Below are positions 26,968 to 35,953 of a DNA stretch of 54,553 bases, piece after piece (position 1 is the first letter of the stretch; every line of letters starts with the position of its first letter). This DNA is from an uncultured Butyricimonas sp. (lineage in GTDB: Bacteria; Bacteroidota; Bacteroidia; Bacteroidales; Marinifilaceae). Position numbers and translations under genes: made by a program. The notes beneath the pieces were generated by a model. The model searched no databases, was not told the origin of the DNA, and saw only the letters and a list, made by a program, of their open reading frames with translations. The stretch spans positions 1 to 54,553 of the forward strand of contig CALUHX010000015.1 of NCBI GenBank assembly GCA_944320555.1. Reading direction: 5' to 3'.

Positions 26968-27282
26968 CTTTTTCCGTTAAACTTTGATACGCGAATATAT
27001 GCATTTTTTCCGTTCTTTCCACCATGCTCCCTTATGCTGCCACAAATTTTACCTTCCCCATCCCGCAGTCCCCTGCCGGACAATCGCCCCTCCGCCACGC
27101 CACGATTCCCGCCCTCTCCCCAACCTCGCATTTCTCTACCCACACAAACAACTAATTAGCAACACAATACACTCTCATCCCTCAAAATTGCACTGCGATA
27201 GTGCAAAATCCGGCATTTTCTGCACTCTCACAGTGCATTTTTCGTGTCTTTATTCTAAAGCATAAAAGCAATAAGTTGCCTC
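26968..27282. other. intergenic region with paired operator-like palindromes
   Basis: About 310 bases with no gene. The left part is the asnS leader and promoter region. The right part contains two copies of TGCACT-N5-AGTGCA just before the ATPase remnant (listed separately). Confidence 0.6.
27188..27237. repeat. two TGCACT-N5-AGTGCA palindromes, about three helical turns apart
   Basis: TTGCACT-GCGAT-AGTGCAA (27188-27206) and TGCACT-CTCAC-AGTGCA (27221-27237). The arms are identical while the five-base centres differ, which suggests selection on the arms for binding a dimeric regulator. They precede the ATPase remnant on the plus strand and are probably its old promoter-operator. Confidence 0.65.
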
Positions 27283-27450
27283 CATCAGACACCCTCACTG
27301 CAAATCGGCGACCGCACATTCGAAATCGGCGGCAAAAGCAAAGGCCAAAAGCAAATCGCCCACCTCCCCGCCGCCTACGTCGTCAAAGACGACATCGAAA
27401 CCACCCACGCCAACGTCATCCCCCTCTGGCACTTCGGCATGAATTATTAA
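27283..27450 (+). pseudogene. C-terminal remnant of a DUF4143/AAA_14-type ATPase
   Basis: The frame ending at 27450 reads LQIGDRTFEIGGKSKGQKQ, then AYVVKDDIE and VIPLWHFGMNY before the stop. This resembles, from memory, the extreme C-terminus of Bacteroidetes DUF4143 ATPases (FEIGGK...KDDIE...IPLWxFGxxY). No start codon, no ATPase core and no upstream homology remain. The operator-like repeats just upstream suggest that an internal deletion removed nearly the whole gene and left its control region fused to its tail. Confidence 0.6.
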
Positions 27451-27539
27451 TCTCCCTCTTTTAATCTCATCAATCCCTATCCAAAAACCTCCTTGCTTCC
27501 GCACGTGCCCGTAAAACAACAGTTCCTATTACCTGGGAA

Positions 27540-27920
27540 TCACTTCATTTTCACCATTACCACATCATCTGGAATATAATACTCTCCTTCCGGCTCCTCG
27601 GTGAATTTAAAACGAATGGAATCCTGCCCCACGAAAGTAAGCCTTGCCTTACCTATGCCATTTCCATAACCGCTCTTTATTGAAATAATCGCCTCCCCAT
27701 TCTTAACAACTCCATTTACAGTTTGTTCTCGAAAAGCAGCATCTATTCGATTACCTCCCAACATCACAGAGGAATGCTTTCCCACGATTACCGAATCTTC
27801 CTGTTGAAGCGTTAAAACAAAAGAACACCTATCGTCCTTGTAATGCCACTTCCCTTCATAATTTTGAACAGTTATCTCCATAAAAAAAGATACAACTAAT
27901 AACGCAACGAATGTTCTCAT
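27540..27920 (-). CDS. small exported protein of unknown function
   Basis: A 126-residue protein with a hydrophobic N-terminus (MRTFVALLVVSFFMEITVQN) that could be a signal peptide, followed by a beta-rich region with alternating polar and hydrophobic residues (WHYKDDRCSFVLTLQQEDSV, FRFKFTEEPEGEYY type). Such compact lipocalin-like domains are common in Bacteroidetes, but I recognise no specific family. It stands alone between the ATPase remnant and the DUF234-type ATPase and is AT-rich. Confidence 0.55.
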   Translation of the reverse strand: MRTFVALLVVSFFMEITVQNYEGKWHYKDDRCSFVLTLQQEDSVIVGKHSSVMLGGNRIDAAFREQTVNGVVKNGEAIISIKSGYGNGIGKARLTFVGQDSIRFKFTEEPEGEYYIPDDVVMVKMK

Positions 27921-28029
27921 AAGCTACTAATTAATCTTACATTTCTTTTCGTCTACCTTTTTCCCAAAATCATCAAATCTCGCTATCAGTTCAAGACTCT
28001 ATTTTGCATCGCTGCCTGGCAGCCTTTTC

Positions 28030-29403
28030 TCACCGAAGCAGCTGTAAAACATTGTCCGGCAGCAAGGCATTCCCCATATTATTTTGCGGCTCGTGTTTCA
28101 AAAATAGCACCGGAACAATCGTTCGGCCTTTTGCGAAAGGCAACTTGGACGCTTTTCGAACAAGCTCCGCCGTCAACGACTTGCCGTCCTCCCCGTTCGT
28201 CCACTTGCATTCCCCCACAAGCAGACACCTCCCATCCAACGACTCCGCCACCACGTCAAACTCCACTTGCTCCATCCGCTTATCCTCGCCAACCACCGTC
28301 CCCCACCAACGTCTGGCTTTTCCATAAAGGACTTCTCCCACGACATTCCCCGTGACGGCATCCCGGCATAACCTTTCCCACCACCCGCTGACGTATTCAT
28401 GGAAATGCCCCTCCAAGGCCTGCTCAACAGGCAACCGTCGCCCCAATTCTATAAACGACCTGTTCGGCACCACAAATTGATAATAAAAGGCCATGAAAGA
28501 ATCCGCTATCTTGTACAAGGTTTTCTTGCCACTTTTCTCATCGGCACCAAACGGCACCTCCTTCTCCAAAAAGCCCAGATCTATCAGTTTCTTTAAAGGC
28601 CGCGACATATTTGTAACCGGTTCGCCACAGCGGGAAGCAATCTCCGAGAGCCGGTTGGCTCCCGTTCCAATGTAAGACATGATGGTCGATGTCTTGACCA
28701 CGTCTTTCACGTCGTCCTGAAAAAGTTTCACCGGCTCCTCGTACAATGTGCCTCCGACCGAGAGCACATTATGCCACAAGGCGTCGGCAAGGCTGCGCCG
28801 CCCCTCTCTTAACTCCCAATACCTCGGCACGCCACCCCACACCGCATATTCCTCGACGGTCTCCACTCCCGTAAACCCCAACGCCTCTTGAAGATAGGGC
28901 AACCGTATAGGCGTCAATTTCAATATCACGTCCGCCCGTCCATAGAGCGGTGCCGTCGAATCCAAAACCAAACCGTACATCATGTTTTGCGACGACCCGC
29001 AAACCACCACGTTATATTTCAACGTCTTCCCATCCAACAACCGCTGCAACACAGATGGCAACTCAGGCGACTGATCCACTATATAGGGAAACTCATCGAG
29101 GCAAAGGGTAAACCGCCTCTCCGCCCGATAATTGATGGCCTCGAACAAGGTCTCCCAATCAGGATACGTTATCTTGTCAAAATCCGGCAACACCTGCGCC
29201 ACCACCTTTGCCAACAAAATCCGCTGATGCGACGCCTCCGAGCGGTCTGCCAAGAAATACACATCCTTTTCCGACAACACCCGTTTAATCAACGTCGATT
29301 TACCCAAACGCCGCCGTCCGTACACCACCGCAAACGAAGACTTCTCGCCCTCCAAAACTTCCCTCAACCGAACTGTTTCCTCTGTTCTATCTACAAATTC
29401 CAT
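28030..29403 (-). CDS. ATPase with DUF234-like nuclease-fold domain
   Basis: A 457-residue ATP-binding protein. Walker A is GRRRLGKST (29-37) and Walker B is LCLDEFPYIV with Asp103/Glu104, typical of the archaeal-type ATPase_2 family. A winged-helix region (NMSRPLKKLIDLGFLEKE) follows, and the C-terminal domain resembles DUF234 with a PD-(D/E)xK-type signature: Asp383, then Glu398-x-Lys400 in GECKW. The biological role of these proteins is not settled; a mobile-element or defence link has been suggested by their patchy distribution. The ATG at 29403 is preferred to an upstream TTG. The promoter overlaps a palindrome. Confidence 0.82.
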   Translation of the reverse strand: MEFVDRTEETVRLREVLEGEKSSFAVVYGRRRLGKSTLIKRVLSEKDVYFLADRSEASHQRILLAKVVAQVLPDFDKITYPDWETLFEAINYRAERRFTLCLDEFPYIVDQSPELPSVLQRLLDGKTLKYNVVVCGSSQNMMYGLVLDSTAPLYGRADVILKLTPIRLPYLQEALGFTGVETVEEYAVWGGVPRYWELREGRRSLADALWHNVLSVGGTLYEEPVKLFQDDVKDVVKTSTIMSYIGTGANRLSEIASRCGEPVTNMSRPLKKLIDLGFLEKEVPFGADEKSGKKTLYKIADSFMAFYYQFVVPNRSFIELGRRLPVEQALEGHFHEYVSGWWERLCRDAVTGNVVGEVLYGKARRWWGTVVGEDKRMEQVEFDVVAESLDGRCLLVGECKWTNGEDGKSLTAELVRKASKLPFAKGRTIVPVLFLKHEPQNNMGNALLPDNVLQLLR

Positions 29404-29414
29404 ATCCAATAATT

Positions 29415-29456
29415 ATTATGCATTGCAAACATAATGTTTCCGCTGCATAATTCAAA
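29415..29456 (-). promoter_or_regulatory. promoter with embedded ATTATGCA/TGCATAAT palindrome
   Basis: Minus strand: TTTG (29456-29453), 19 bases, then TATGTTTG (29433-29426), an exact consensus promoter. The inverted repeat ATTATGCA (29415-29422) and TGCATAAT (29444-29451) encloses the -7 element and most of the spacer, so a dimeric repressor bound there would block polymerase. Confidence 0.75.
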
Positions 29457-29485
29457 GCTCCGACATACAAAAATCGCCTCTTAAT

Positions 29486-30637
29486 TCATATCGTCGAAAA
29501 ATTCCCATATATCTTATTTATCCACATCGCAAAAAGTTTGTCCGTCACAGAAAAGACCTTGTTGATTTCCGTAATAAGATCTTTCTCCAAAAGTTTCTTC
29601 GTAGCCGACTGCACAGAACTGGCAGATGTGAGACTATGGCGTTTAATGAAGTCTGCCGAAGTGATGCGTTCCGCTTCTCCCTCTCGGGCTATGGCGTACA
29701 GAAGAGTCTTCTGCTTTTCGGGTATATTGGACAAGATTTCGCGGAAGATGGTGTCGTTTGACGCAATCATTTCATCAATGGCGTCGCGTATCGTTTCTAT
29801 TGTGCATTCGCCTCCTTCCGGGGTGTCGGCAAAGGCCTCGTTGAACGTTTTCTGGATGTAATACGTATGCCCCTTAAACAAATTATACACCTTCTCCACA
29901 CTGGCCGCCTCAATATGCCTTCGACATTTCTTAAAATGATTCACCACGAACGGAATGTATATTTCGGGAGCGATGGCTTTCAACTCCAACATGTCCGCGC
30001 TATGATAAAATGGCCTGGCCGCCGAGGAGAACATTTCCTGCATCATGTGCCGTTCGCTTCCCGCAAATATGAAATTGCTGTTCCCCTGCTTCTGAATATG
30101 AGTACGCAACAACGCTTCGATATTTTTCTCGGGATATTTGGCTATCTGCTGAAACTCGTCGATGGCCACGACACAACGCTTGTCCGCATGGTCCAAATAC
30201 TGGAAAATCTCTTCCAATGTATATTCCGGCCGTTCTATATCGCCTAATTCTATACTAAAAGTCGGCAAATTAAACACGGGGTCGAAACCGAACTTCCCAC
30301 TGATGGACTTTAAAGTTTGGACGAAGAGTTTGGCCATTCTCCGGCTGCGGGGCAGGAGCCTTTCATAAATTTCTTTCCCCAACAAATAGGTGAATTCCCG
30401 CAGGCTCGACGTGTGCAGGATGTCAATGAAAAAAGTATAATAATCCTTGCTAATTTCCGGTTTATCATAGCAGAACTGTATCAACCCTGTTTTCCCCATT
30501 CTACGGGGAGATATGATGACCAAATTGTTACCATTGGTGATGGATTTTATGAGTCTGTCTGATTCTGCAACCCTGTCACAGAAATACTCTGGAGCTATTT
30601 TGCCGGTTACGATGAATGGATTTATTCTTGTCGCCAT
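29486..30637 (-). CDS. AAA ATP-binding protein (ATPase_2-like)
   Basis: A 383-residue ATPase starting MATRINPFIVTGKIAPEYFCDR. Walker A is SPRRMGKTGLI (around 43-53), Walker B is VVAIDEFQQI (around 155-164), and a sensor-like FIFAGSERHMMQEMF follows. The C-terminal 90 residues form a helical winged-helix-like domain (SADFIKRHSLTSASSVQSAT). It belongs to the same broad group as the next gene but is not a close copy and lacks the nuclease-like domain. Function is unknown. It is AT-richer than hemW and has its own promoter. Confidence 0.78.
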   Translation of the reverse strand: MATRINPFIVTGKIAPEYFCDRVAESDRLIKSITNGNNLVIISPRRMGKTGLIQFCYDKPEISKDYYTFFIDILHTSSLREFTYLLGKEIYERLLPRSRRMAKLFVQTLKSISGKFGFDPVFNLPTFSIELGDIERPEYTLEEIFQYLDHADKRCVVAIDEFQQIAKYPEKNIEALLRTHIQKQGNSNFIFAGSERHMMQEMFSSAARPFYHSADMLELKAIAPEIYIPFVVNHFKKCRRHIEAASVEKVYNLFKGHTYYIQKTFNEAFADTPEGGECTIETIRDAIDEMIASNDTIFREILSNIPEKQKTLLYAIAREGEAERITSADFIKRHSLTSASSVQSATKKLLEKDLITEINKVFSVTDKLFAMWINKIYGNFSTI

Positions 30638-30653
30638 ACGAATATATTTTATG

Positions 30654-30685
30654 CGAAAATAATTATTCGATTCGAATTATGCAAA
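30654..30685 (-). promoter_or_regulatory. promoter with palindromic spacer upstream of the ATPase gene
   Basis: Minus strand: TTTG (30685-30682), 20 bases, then TATTTTCG (30661-30654). The spacer holds the near-perfect palindrome ATTATTCGA-T-TCGAATTAT (30662-30680; 8 of 9 pairs). The layout parallels the promoter at 29415-29456. Confidence 0.6.
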
Positions 30686-30739
30686 TAAAATAATACACAC
30701 CTCATATAAATACACACCTCCTCACTTATCCCCGTCTTC

Positions 30740-31867
30740 TCACACCGCAAACAAATCCGCCATCACCATGTCCGAAACCAGCCATCCCGCCTCCGTCAGC
30801 CGCAGCCGTCCGCCAACCCGCTCCACATCGCCGCTCGACACGTAACTTTCCACCCTTCCCTGCGCCTGCTCCCACAGCCGACCGAAACGCCGCTCCGCCT
30901 CCCCCGTGTCGATTCCCCACTTCGTCCGCAGCCCCGTCATGACGAACTCGTTGTACAAATCCTTATCGCTCAACGCTTCCCGCTCAAACAACAACTCTCC
31001 CCGCTCCAAAGCCTCCGCATAACGCCGCACGTTCGCCGTGTTCCACTGTCGGGAACGCCCGTCATACGAGTGCGCCGACGGTCCGAACCCCACGTAAGGC
31101 CGTCCCTGCCAATAAGCCGCATTGTGCTGCGAATGCCGCCCACCCCGGGCGAAGTTCGACACCTCGTAATGCTCGAAGCCCATCTCCGCCGCACGGCGGC
31201 AGACCAACGCATATCTTGCCGCCGTCACCTCCTCGTCCTCCAGCCGGAACTCTCCCCGCTCCACCATCTTTTCGAACACCGTCCCCGCATCAATGCTCAG
31301 CATGTACACCGACAAATGCGCCACCGGCAACCCGCCCGCCGTCTCCAAATCCCGCTCCAACTCATCCTCCGTCTGCCCCGGCAACCCAATCATTAAATCC
31401 ACCCCGATATTGTCGAACCCCATCGCCGCCGCACGCCGCACTCCCTCCGCCGCCTGCCGCCCCGTGTGCCACCGGTTCACCTGCCCCAGTCGCTCGTCCG
31501 AAAAAGACTGCACCCCCACACTCAGCCGATTAAACCCCAACTCCCGAAACACCGCCAGTTTCTCCTCCGTCAAATCCTCCGGATTCACCTCGATCGTCCG
31601 CTCCGCCCCCTCCACAAACGCATATCCCCGCCCCAACGCCTCCACAATCCGCTCCAACTCCTCCCGTTCCAGACACGACGGCGTTCCCCCGCCGAAATAC
31701 AGCGTCTCCGCCTCCCGGGTCGGCAAATACTCTCCCCTTGCGGCGATTTCCCGCTCCACGGCCCCCACGTACTCCTCCTTCCAACCCATCGCCGCCACCG
31801 AGTAGAACCCGCAATAAAAACACTTGCTCCTGCAAAACGGCACATGCACGTAAACCCCTATACCCAT
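30740..31867 (-). CDS. hemW: HemW-like radical SAM protein (heme chaperone)
   Basis: A 375-residue radical SAM protein. The cluster-binding cysteines are Cys12, Cys16 and Cys19 (CRSKCFYC), followed by GFY where true HemN has another cysteine; this and the short N-terminus favour HemW over coproporphyrinogen dehydrogenase. The GGGTPS motif (ETLYFGGGTPSCL) and the C-terminal HemN-like domain are present. HemW binds heme and delivers it to respiratory enzymes. The ATG at 31867 is preceded by an AAAGGAG ribosome-binding site. Its GC-rich composition contrasts with the R-M genes directly upstream. Confidence 0.88.
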   Translation of the reverse strand: MGIGVYVHVPFCRSKCFYCGFYSVAAMGWKEEYVGAVEREIAARGEYLPTREAETLYFGGGTPSCLEREELERIVEALGRGYAFVEGAERTIEVNPEDLTEEKLAVFRELGFNRLSVGVQSFSDERLGQVNRWHTGRQAAEGVRRAAAMGFDNIGVDLMIGLPGQTEDELERDLETAGGLPVAHLSVYMLSIDAGTVFEKMVERGEFRLEDEEVTAARYALVCRRAAEMGFEHYEVSNFARGGRHSQHNAAYWQGRPYVGFGPSAHSYDGRSRQWNTANVRRYAEALERGELLFEREALSDKDLYNEFVMTGLRTKWGIDTGEAERRFGRLWEQAQGRVESYVSSGDVERVGGRLRLTEAGWLVSDMVMADLFAV

Positions 31868-31913
31868 ACCTCGCTCCTTTCTAAAAAACAACAAACATCC
31901 TATTCTCAAAACA

Positions 31914-31941
31914 ACTCTAATTCGATCAGAATCTTTAGAGT
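31914..31941 (-). terminator. terminator of the restriction-modification operon
   Basis: ACTCTA (31914-31919) pairs with TAGAGT (31936-31941), with ATTC/GAAT (31920-31923, 31929-31932) inside. On the minus strand the hairpin is followed by TTGTTTT, fitting a Rho-independent terminator just after the methyltransferase stop. Confidence 0.6.
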
Positions 31942-31945
31942 CACA

Positions 31946-33757
31946 TTAAAAAGCAGATATCAGCTCTTCTAAAACCATATCAGTATACGTATGCCAAATT
32001 TCAAGTGGAGGTTGCTTATATTCAGAAAACAAAGACTTTACATACTCAATTTCAAAAACCAATCTGTAATCATGAGGATCATTGCCTATTTGTCCCTCTT
32101 TTCTCGTCCCAACACGAACCACTTTTATCCTGTAAAGATCACGTACACCTCGACCACTTAAATAAGGAACAAAATACCACAATTTGTCCAATTCTACTGT
32201 AGATGGAAATCTTTTCCCTGTATAATAAATTGTTGCGCTTTTATCAAGATACTTGCTAATATTATCCTTTTTTACAAAACAAATCAACACATGCTTGTTC
32301 TTATTTATTTTACATGACGTTTTATATCTTTTAGTTTGTGGTTCCTTAGCCATACTTGAAACAACCCCACTTGGATATTCTGCAAGTAAATCAAAAAAAC
32401 TCAACTGCTTTATCTTGACATCGTTCTTCTTCAATTTGTCTACTTTTACATCAAAATCTTTTTTTACAAGATTTTCTTTTAAACGCTCAAGAATTTGTGT
32501 CACAGATCCTAAACAATCATGAGTCTCCGTCGGTTCTACTACTTGCATCTCGTTAAACAACCTAATTAACGAACGTCCCACCGCCCATGCAAGATTCACT
32601 GGTACCGCATTACCTATTTGTTTATACTTATCACTCATTGTTCCTGCAAAAAGCCAATTATCTGGAAATGTTTGAATTCTGGCATATTCTCGTACCGTTA
32701 AAGGACGAGTTTCCAGCGGGTGACAACGTTCAGTTTGTTTTTGGCAAGGAGAGCATGTAAGAGTCAACGAGGGTTCATCAAGAGAAAGCCGACGCGCCAT
32801 TCCCGTCTTACCTCCTCCTAAAAACCAACTTCCACCCATATATTCTTTGGCAACATCTCCTGGAAGATCACGCCAATCTCCTCCTTGCGGAACCAATTCA
32901 AGCACTTTTTGTTTCTTCAGTGGATATTTCACCCCTTCCGATTCTGGGACATCAGTATCATATATCACACTTTTAAAAAGTGCATCTTTCAGCGTAAGCA
33001 CTTGTGTATAAGGAGATGGCCAATGGAAACATACTTTTTCAGCTAAATCATCACGGATAGCAATTAGAATGAGCCGCTCACGCTTTTGCGGCACCTGATA
33101 CATGATGGCTTTCAACACACGAGGTTCTACAAGAGTATAGCCCAATTCTGCAATGGTATTTTTAATAGTATTGAATGTGCGCCCATTATCATGGGATATC
33201 AATCCTTTAACATTTTCTCCCATAAATACTTTTGGACGAATTTCCTTTACAGCCCTTGCTAATTCGAAAAAAAGAGTACCTCGGGTATCAGTAAATCCTC
33301 CTTGTTTACCTGCATACGAAAACGCCTGACAAGGAAATCCGCCCGACAGAAAATCAATTTTATCCCGAAGAGGAGTAAAATCAACATTGCGCACATCTCC
33401 TTCTATTATATTCCAATTTGGGCGATTTATGCGAAGTGTATCACAAGCAGATTTATCAAACTCATTAAGCAATACGTGATTAAAACCAGCTAAAGATAAT
33501 CCAAGAGCAAGACCTCCACCTCCTGCAAAAAGTTCTACAGACGTATATTCACGAAACGGATAAGTTTTCAACTCTTCATTCCAACTGCTATGTAGCATCT
33601 CCCTCACCTCAGGAACTATTTCCAATTCTTCAAGATAAAAGCCTTTTATACCATCTTTCAAATGCGAAGGATAGACACCGTTTTCTATCCATTTTTGAAC
33701 CGTTGCATTGGACGTTCCGACCAAAGCCGCAAAATTGTTTGCTGATATGAACTGCAT
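31946..33757 (-). CDS. DNA (cytosine-5) methyltransferase with N-terminal HTH
   Basis: A 603-residue C5-cytosine methyltransferase. Motif I is VELFAGGGGLAL (74-85), motif IV GGFPCQ with catalytic Cys143, motif VI ENV (181-183), motif VIII QVPQKRER (221-228) and motif X QIGNAVPVN. Residues about 9-34 look like a MerR-type helix-turn-helix, which in other M.C5 enzymes can repress the R-M promoter. A C-terminal extension of about 170 residues follows motif X and has no recognised role. It is the modification partner of the gene ending two bases upstream. Strongly AT-rich compared with hemW, indicating transfer. Confidence 0.93.
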   Translation of the reverse strand: MQFISANNFAALVGTSNATVQKWIENGVYPSHLKDGIKGFYLEELEIVPEVREMLHSSWNEELKTYPFREYTSVELFAGGGGLALGLSLAGFNHVLLNEFDKSACDTLRINRPNWNIIEGDVRNVDFTPLRDKIDFLSGGFPCQAFSYAGKQGGFTDTRGTLFFELARAVKEIRPKVFMGENVKGLISHDNGRTFNTIKNTIAELGYTLVEPRVLKAIMYQVPQKRERLILIAIRDDLAEKVCFHWPSPYTQVLTLKDALFKSVIYDTDVPESEGVKYPLKKQKVLELVPQGGDWRDLPGDVAKEYMGGSWFLGGGKTGMARRLSLDEPSLTLTCSPCQKQTERCHPLETRPLTVREYARIQTFPDNWLFAGTMSDKYKQIGNAVPVNLAWAVGRSLIRLFNEMQVVEPTETHDCLGSVTQILERLKENLVKKDFDVKVDKLKKNDVKIKQLSFFDLLAEYPSGVVSSMAKEPQTKRYKTSCKINKNKHVLICFVKKDNISKYLDKSATIYYTGKRFPSTVELDKLWYFVPYLSGRGVRDLYRIKVVRVGTRKEGQIGNDPHDYRLVFEIEYVKSLFSEYKQPPLEIWHTYTDMVLEELISAF

Positions 33758-33759
33758 AT

Positions 33760-34470
33760 TTATAATCCACCTTTTTTTGTGATTTCCATGGCTATATCCT
33801 CTACTTTTTGTAAAATAAGAGAACTTCCATCAATCCCATCTTCCTCTACCACCTCGCCAAATGCCTTTGCGAGTTGATCATAAAAAAATTTATCACCAGT
33901 GATATGCTCCCAAAACTCTGCACCGCAATATACAGGATAAGTCGTCGCTATAGTTTTATAATTAGCAGATATCCTCTCTCCATACAGCACTCCTACAATC
34001 ATGTCGTCCATCTGTAAAGGAATACGATCCAAACGAGCCTTACCAATAAGACGTTTAAAATGTCCCAATATAGTGTCCACGTCATCCTTATTTATTGTTT
34101 GTGGCCCAGCTTTGCATTGGCAATATTTTTTCCGTCCATCAAGAGCATCTACAAATTCAATGTCAATCCCATCAATACCTGATGCACAACCTGCAATCTG
34201 TGCAAGTTGGGATATAAATATCTGAATATTTTGTCCAAAACTTGTGTTTACACTTGTACCAAGAATACGCGGATAGACAAGAGCTTTCGCCATTGACCTC
34301 GGAGTAGTGTCTCCACACAAAAAAGCCGCCAGATAGTTGATAAGAAATGGATTAATATCAAAATCTTTCAATCGTAACTTCTGAAGATTTTTGATATGAT
34401 TCGGTATGATGGACGTTCGAAAATAATTCTTGCCACTTTCTATTATTGCTCTTTTCTGTTCTTCTGTCAT
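33760..34470 (-). CDS. type II restriction endonuclease, probably PmeII/Eco47II-like
   Basis: A 236-residue protein directly preceding and co-transcribed with the cytosine methyltransferase (two bases apart). A PD-(D/E)xK-type active site is suggested by GIDGIDIEFVDA (Asp100/Asp103) followed by YCQCKAG, with Gln118-x-Lys120 in place of Glu-x-Lys, a known variant. The overall pattern (INPFLINYLAAFLCG, PRILGTSVNTSFGQ) recalls the PmeII family, but this is from memory and the target site cannot be read from the sequence. The AT-rich DNA matches the methyltransferase gene. Confidence 0.75.
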   Translation of the reverse strand: MTEEQKRAIIESGKNYFRTSIIPNHIKNLQKLRLKDFDINPFLINYLAAFLCGDTTPRSMAKALVYPRILGTSVNTSFGQNIQIFISQLAQIAGCASGIDGIDIEFVDALDGRKKYCQCKAGPQTINKDDVDTILGHFKRLIGKARLDRIPLQMDDMIVGVLYGERISANYKTIATTYPVYCGAEFWEHITGDKFFYDQLAKAFGEVVEEDGIDGSSLILQKVEDIAMEITKKGGL

Positions 34471-34780
34471 AATGCTGCTCGTATTACTTCTTCAAGTTTA
34501 TCTGCAAAGTTACATCTTTTCTGCAAAATTTGGAATCTATTTAAATCTTCAAAAAAGGATCCTTGAAAAAATCTTTGAAAAAGAAAAGAATAAAACACAC
34601 AAAACCTCACATATTCCGATCCAAATAAACCATAAAAAAAGATTTATCAAAAATTACACAAAAGCACTTTCCAAACATGAACAAGAAAAGGAAAACGTTT
34701 AAAACTAACTACATGAACCAACGAATCATCAAGTAATTGCTACTATATAATCTGCATTCTCATTAGAACAACGTACTTTT
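34471..34780. other. AT-rich intergenic region upstream of the R-M pair
   Basis: About 310 AT-rich bases between the restriction gene and the convergent end of the MFS gene. It must contain the R-M promoter, but no exact TAnnTTTG with a correctly spaced TTTG was identified. A short open frame across it looks like chance in A-rich DNA. Confidence 0.5.
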
Positions 34781-35953
34781 TCAGGGATTAACAGCGATTG
34801 ATGCGGCGGCACGGCGTTCACGCCGCACGTAGGCAGAGATGCACGCCAGACCGGCAAGCACGATGAACACGCCCAGCAACGCCGGATAGCGGTAGCCCAG
34901 TCCCGCGTCGATGGGCAGACCGCCAACGTAAGCTCCCAGGGCGTTCCCCAAATTGAAAGCCATCTGCACGCACGCCGCCCCCATCATCTCGCCGCCGCGG
35001 GAATTCTGCAACAACAGCAACTGCTGCGGCGACGACACGGCAAACAACGCCGCCGTCCCCAAAAACATCAGCACCACCGACAACCAGCCGCACCCGGCGA
35101 AAAAGAACGTCCCCAGCAACGCCACAACCATCACCACCTGCGTCACCTGAACCACCCGCGCCAACCCGTAACGGTCGCCCAACCGCCCGCCGAGCAAATT
35201 CCCCACCGTCATGCCCAGCCCCGCCAGCACCATAATCACCGTCATGCTGCCCGGGGCAAAACCACCCTCCACGGTCATCTGAGGCGTCACATAGCTAAAC
35301 CAGCAAAACACGCCCCCATTGCCCAGCATCGTCGTCAGAATCAGCAGCCACGCCTCCCGCCTCCGCAAAAATCGAAACTGCCCCCGCAAACCAGTGTCCG
35401 GCAACGCCTCCAGCACCGGCACCCACCGGCGAATCAGCACGAACACCAACACGCCCCACGCCGCATTGAACAAAAACGGCAACCGCCACGAAGCCAGATG
35501 GCTCAACAGCGTGCCCAACGGCACCCCCAGCAAATTGGCAATCGTCATCCCCGCTATCATCAACGACACCGCCTCCGCCCCGCGGCCCTTCTCCGCCACC
35601 CGCTCCGCCACGATGGACCCCACGCCGAAAAACGCCCCGTGCGGCAACCCCGACACGAACCTCGCCCCAATCAACAACCAATAGCTCGACGTCAACGACG
35701 CGCATAAATTGCCCACCGTGTAAATCAACGCCAGCCCCAGCAAAATCTGACGCAACGGCCGCCTCCTCGCCACCACCACCATCAAAGGCGCGCCCACGCA
35801 CACGCCCACCGCATAGGCCGAAATAAAATGCCCCGCCTCCGGAATGGAGACCCCCAAATTCTTCGCCACGTCCGGCAGAATGCCCATCATCACAAACTCG
35901 GCGATTCCCAGCCCCAACGTGCCGGCCGCCAACGCCAATAAACTCTTTTTCAT
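34781..35953 (-). CDS. MFS transporter, DHA1/AraJ-like efflux family
   Basis: A 390-residue protein with twelve predicted membrane helices. The N-terminal half contains the MFS motif A-like loop (GAPLMVVVARRRPLRQIL) and the motif C-like segment of drug/proton antiporters (SLMIAGMTIANLLGVPLGTLL); the repeat half has GGRLGDRYGLARV. It resembles AraJ/YdhP-type exporters for sugars or small drugs; the substrate is not predictable. GC-rich like the core genome and transcribed alone. Confidence 0.88.
   Translation of the reverse strand: MKKSLLALAAGTLGLGIAEFVMMGILPDVAKNLGVSIPEAGHFISAYAVGVCVGAPLMVVVARRRPLRQILLGLALIYTVGNLCASLTSSYWLLIGARFVSGLPHGAFFGVGSIVAERVAEKGRGAEAVSLMIAGMTIANLLGVPLGTLLSHLASWRLPFLFNAAWGVLVFVLIRRWVPVLEALPDTGLRGQFRFLRRREAWLLILTTMLGNGGVFCWFSYVTPQMTVEGGFAPGSMTVIMVLAGLGMTVGNLLGGRLGDRYGLARVVQVTQVVMVVALLGTFFFAGCGWLSVVLMFLGTAALFAVSSPQQLLLLQNSRGGEMMGAACVQMAFNLGNALGAYVGGLPIDAGLGYRYPALLGVFIVLAGLACISAYVRRERRAAASIAVNP

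Noticed and set aside
30740-31867. Oxygen-independent coproporphyrinogen dehydrogenase (HemN)
   Set aside because: The cluster motif lacks the extra cysteine after CxxxCxxC and the N-terminus is short, both pointing to HemW.
34430-34702. Plus-strand open frame of about 90 codons upstream of the R-M pair
   Set aside because: It overlaps the 5' end of the restriction gene and its Lys-rich second half is what A-rich intergenic DNA encodes by chance.
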